From NCBI RefSeq assembly GCF_018131075.1, contig NZ_JAFCLS010000036.1, positions 1-64,000 on the forward strand: 64,000 bases of DNA, given 5' to 3'. The notes under the pieces are model-generated. The model saw only the letters and a program-made list of their open reading frames with translations, was not told the origin of the DNA and made no database searches. Shown here piece after piece: positions 62,142-64,000 of this stretch. This DNA comes from Bradyrhizobium sp. JYMT SZCCT0428 (GTDB taxonomy: Bacteria > Pseudomonadota > Alphaproteobacteria > Rhizobiales > Xanthobacteraceae). The translations under genes and the position numbers were made by a program. Position 1 is the first letter of the stretch, and each line of letters opens with the position of its first letter.

Positions 62142-63118
62142 CGCACGAGAAATCCTCGACCAGCCACCTGCCTCGCCTGGGGTATCGCGGCGACCCCTGT
62201 GGACCAGCCTATGACGCCTGGCGGGAGGAGTTTTGCCGCCGCGTGATGTGCGGCGATGTGGCGCCGCTCGCGGCCGGGCCCGTGCGATGCGACGTGACCG
62301 CGGTGCCGCTGCCGGGCCTCATGATGTCGGGGGCCGCAGGCTCGCCGATGCAATTCGTCGCGACCGGTGCCGACCGCGACAGCGCGCTCGCCTTCGTGCT
62401 GGCCACGGCCGCGCCGATGCGCATCACGGTCGGCGGCCGGTCGGTCGATCTTGAACCGATGGGCACCGGCCTTTCCGATGCGGCCCATGAAGGTGCCGAC
62501 GTCTCGCAACTGGCCGAAGGGCGCTTCAAGTCGCTGTTCATCGAGCGCCGCACGCTGCTCGCCTATTGTCCCGATGCGGAAGATCGCATTGCGCGGCCGC
62601 TCGCGCCAAACCCCGCGCTCGCGGCGATGCTGCACCAGTATTATGATCTCGCGGTTCAGCATGCCCCGGGTCTCGACGCCCTGGCGCAGAGTGCCGTCTC
62701 GCAGCATCTCCTGGACCTGGTGGTCCTGATGCTGGGGACAGGACGCGACGAGACCGAACTGGCGAAAGACCGCGGCCTTGCGGCGGCTCGGCTGGAAGCG
62801 ATCAAGGCCGACATTCTGTCGCGCCTCGGCGACGGCAGGCTGACGCTCGCCGACCTCGCGCAGCGCCACCGCGCCAGCCCGCGCTCCATCCAGATGCTGT
62901 TCGAGCGTGCTGGTACCACGTTTTCGGAATTCGTGCTGGAGCAGCGGCTGATGCTGGCGGTACGGCTGCTGCGCGATCCGCTGCGCCGGGCGAGCAAGAT
63001 CAGCGATATCGCCTATCTCGCAGGTTTCAACGATGTCTCGTATTTTCACCGGTCGTTTCGCCGGCGTTTTGGCATGACGCCGCTGGACGCGAAAATGCGG
63101 CGCCCGGAAAAAGAGTAG
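62138..63118 (+). CDS. AraC-family transcriptional regulator
   Basis: A 326-residue AraC regulator. The N-terminal sensing part is like that of its upstream neighbour (LGYRGDPCGPAYDAWREEFCR), and both HTH motifs are intact (TLADLAQRHRASPRSIQMLF and ISDIAYLAGFNDVSYFHRSF, then RRRFGMTP). It starts at the ATG overlapping the ancestral stop of the first copy, so they were co-translated. The sensing domain resembles the AraC-ligand-binding (cupin-like) group, effector unknown. Likely targets: itself and the autotransporter. Confidence 0.9.
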   Translation: MTHEKSSTSHLPRLGYRGDPCGPAYDAWREEFCRRVMCGDVAPLAAGPVRCDVTAVPLPGLMMSGAAGSPMQFVATGADRDSALAFVLATAAPMRITVGGRSVDLEPMGTGLSDAAHEGADVSQLAEGRFKSLFIERRTLLAYCPDAEDRIARPLAPNPALAAMLHQYYDLAVQHAPGLDALAQSAVSQHLLDLVVLMLGTGRDETELAKDRGLAAARLEAIKADILSRLGDGRLTLADLAQRHRASPRSIQMLFERAGTTFSEFVLEQRLMLAVRLLRDPLRRASKISDIAYLAGFNDVSYFHRSFRRRFGMTPLDAKMRRPEKE

Positions 63119-63318
63119 CATCACGTGGCGATGCGACGTTGCGCAGTCGGGGCGCTCATGACGCGCTTCCGCGATGGCCCTGAATATCGGCGGTGTAGGG
63201 AACTCCCTTCACATTTTTTTGTCTCAGCGAACGCTGGCTGGCCGCATTCATTGGAGAGTTTGGGAGCGGTGCGAGTTGGAACCCGCATCGCCACAGCACT
63301 CGAATGAAAGGACCGGAC

Positions 63319-63699
63319 ATGAAACGAGCGGACCCGGCCGCGCCACGCATTGTGCTCAGCCTTGCCCTTGCGATCGGAAGCGTTGGCGCCCTGCAATCAA
63401 CAGCGTTCGCCCAGGAGTATCGTGGAACCTGGGAACAACAGATGGCCTGCACGCCGGACGTCTGGCGTCTCTGCAGCGATCAGGTTCCGGATGTCAGCCG
63501 GATCGTGGCATGTTTGCGGCAGAACACGCCGCAGCTCTCGAATAATTGCCGCGCGGTATTTGAATCGCAGGCGAATGCGCAACAGGCACCGGCCGGCCGG
63601 GCGCCACAACAGCAAATCGCGCCGCGCGGCCGCGCAGCACCACTGGCGCAGCCCCAGCCGTTGCCGCCGAGACCCTACTATCAAGACGACGACGATTAG
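63319..63699 (+). CDS. small secreted Cys-rich protein
   Basis: A 126-residue protein with a Sec signal peptide (about 1-32, ending TAFAQ). The mature part has four Cys in MACTPDVWRLCSDQVPDVSR-IVACL and NNCRAVF, likely two disulfides, then a Pro/Gln-rich tail ending YYQDDDD. The pattern resembles cysteine-rich (GLG1-like) repeats found in short rhizobial proteins; the match is tentative. AAAGGA precedes the ATG at 63319. Function unknown. Confidence 0.75.
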   Translation: MKRADPAAPRIVLSLALAIGSVGALQSTAFAQEYRGTWEQQMACTPDVWRLCSDQVPDVSRIVACLRQNTPQLSNNCRAVFESQANAQQAPAGRAPQQQIAPRGRAAPLAQPQPLPPRPYYQDDDD

Positions 63700-63803
63700 A
63701 GCGTTTTCGAGCGAAGTGGATACCGGTTCGCGTGAAGAAAACGCGTCAAAACAAGAGTCTAGAGCCCCGTTCCGATTCCATCGGAACGGAAAAGGCTCTA
63801 GGC
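63700..63803. repeat. intergenic repeat (GCGTTTTCGAGCGAAGTGG family)
   Basis: The element begins GAGCGTTTTCGAGCGAAG, contains GAAAACGCGTC as an inverted partner, and ends with a CGTTCCGATTCCATCGGAACG palindrome followed by GGAAAAGGCTCTA. From memory this is a known type of Rhizobiales intergenic repeat. It lies between two convergent genes and may serve as a terminator. Confidence 0.7.
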
Positions 63804-64000
63804 CGTCGCGTCGCTTTCGGTTTTGACCTCGCAGACATCGACCCATTCGGCCGAGGTCAGTTCCGCCATACGCGCGGGTGTGATGCGCACCGCGCTGTGG
63901 GTCGAGCCCGCGGCCGGAACCACGATGGCGAACGCCTTTAGCGACACGTCGCAATAGACCGGAAGCGGCGTCTTCAATCCGAACGGACAGACGCCGCCGA
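63798..64000 (-). CDS. YbaK/EbsC-family aminoacyl-tRNA deacylase, partial
   Basis: The 3' end of a minus-strand gene cut by the right window edge. The reverse strand reads GGVCPFGLKTPLPVYCDVSL, then VVPAAGSTHSAVRITPARM and a C-terminal AEWVDVCEV ending in a TAG stop at 63798-63800. GGVCPFGL and the GSTHSAVRI segment are typical of YbaK/EbsC proteins, which hydrolyse misacylated tRNA (for example Cys-tRNAPro or Ala-tRNAPro). About 66 codons are visible; the N-terminus lies beyond the window. Confidence 0.85.
   Translation of the reverse strand, partial: GGVCPFGLKTPLPVYCDVSLKAFAIVVPAAGSTHSAVRITPARMAELTSAEWVDVCEVKTESDATA

Noticed and set aside
61022..63124. Minus-strand frame of 700 residues antisense to both AraC genes
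   Set aside because: It repeats itself only because the two AraC genes are duplicates; no motif found.

Overview
The window is high-GC alphaproteobacterial chromosomal DNA that looks like Bradyrhizobium or a close relative (Nitrobacteraceae). The evidence is the codon usage, the families present (GcvA-type LysR, Bug/TctC binding proteins, NtaA-like flavin monooxygenases, a multi-GAF GGDEF/EAL protein, an autotransporter) and several families of palindromic intergenic repeats typical of that group. I found no tRNA, rRNA, CRISPR array, prophage, integrase or intact insertion sequence.

Layout. (1) 1-487: a structured repeat element and a bipartite palindrome, with no gene. (2) 488-11249: small catabolic units: SDR, aldehyde dehydrogenase, lone ModE-type winged helix, Old Yellow Enzyme, GFA protein, benzoylformate-decarboxylase-like ThDP enzyme, NtaA-like monooxygenase, M20 peptidase and IclR regulator. 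(3) 11253-14380: a tctCBA tripartite tricarboxylate transporter on the minus strand. (4) 14795-21135: SCP2-like protein, alpha/beta hydrolase, complete GltIJKL-type amino-acid ABC transporter, D-amino-acid transaminase-like enzyme and TauE-like permease. (5) 21238-26391: LysR, orphan Bug protein, and a three-gene minus-strand operon (Ldh-family dehydrogenase, flavin monooxygenase, FAH-family hydrolase). (6) 26749-31495: a c-di-GMP enzyme of about 1,375 residues with five tandem GAF domains, then two small proteins. (7) 31832-50185: a surface-polysaccharide locus: DUF6492 protein, cupin, GalE, WecG/TagA transferase, Wzz/BY-kinase-like protein, NodB-type deacetylase, methyltransferase, flippase, acyltransferase-SGNH protein, GH26-like hydrolase, GT2, Wzy-like polymerase, GT4, JmjC/cupin-8 protein and GNAT/FemAB-like transferase. 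(8) 50351-52499: zinc-ribbon protein, PCMT-like methyltransferase, DUF5996 protein. (9) 52766-58213: WrbA, pirin and SDR with a 12-bp perfect inverted repeat upstream, a DUF4261-like protein, LysR, and a Tat-type Bug protein. (10) 58223-64000: autotransporter, two tandem AraC regulators (the first frameshifted), a small secreted Cys-rich protein, a repeat, and the 3' part of a YbaK-family gene cut by the window edge.

How they work together. The left half is a patchwork of uptake systems (Tct, ABC, Bug) paired with oxidoreductases and local regulators, as expected of a soil oligotroph. The middle holds a large c-di-GMP regulator beside a polysaccharide locus that carries precursor, assembly, polymerisation, decoration and turnover genes. 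That locus lacks a recognisable initiating phosphoglycosyltransferase and a Wza-type exporter, so it must draw on genes elsewhere or make a non-standard product. Candidate CtrA-type boxes in its promoters hint at cell-cycle control. The right part holds a quinone/redox-stress group and an autotransporter facing an AraC pair.

The least conventional signals are the five-fold GAF array, the Wzz/BY-kinase homologue with a degenerate P-loop, the JmjC plus FemAB-like pair at the end of the polysaccharide locus, the frameshift in the tandem AraC pair, and two sets of inverted-repeat operator candidates (iclR/tct and the SDR promoter). Nothing here is proof of a wholly new system.
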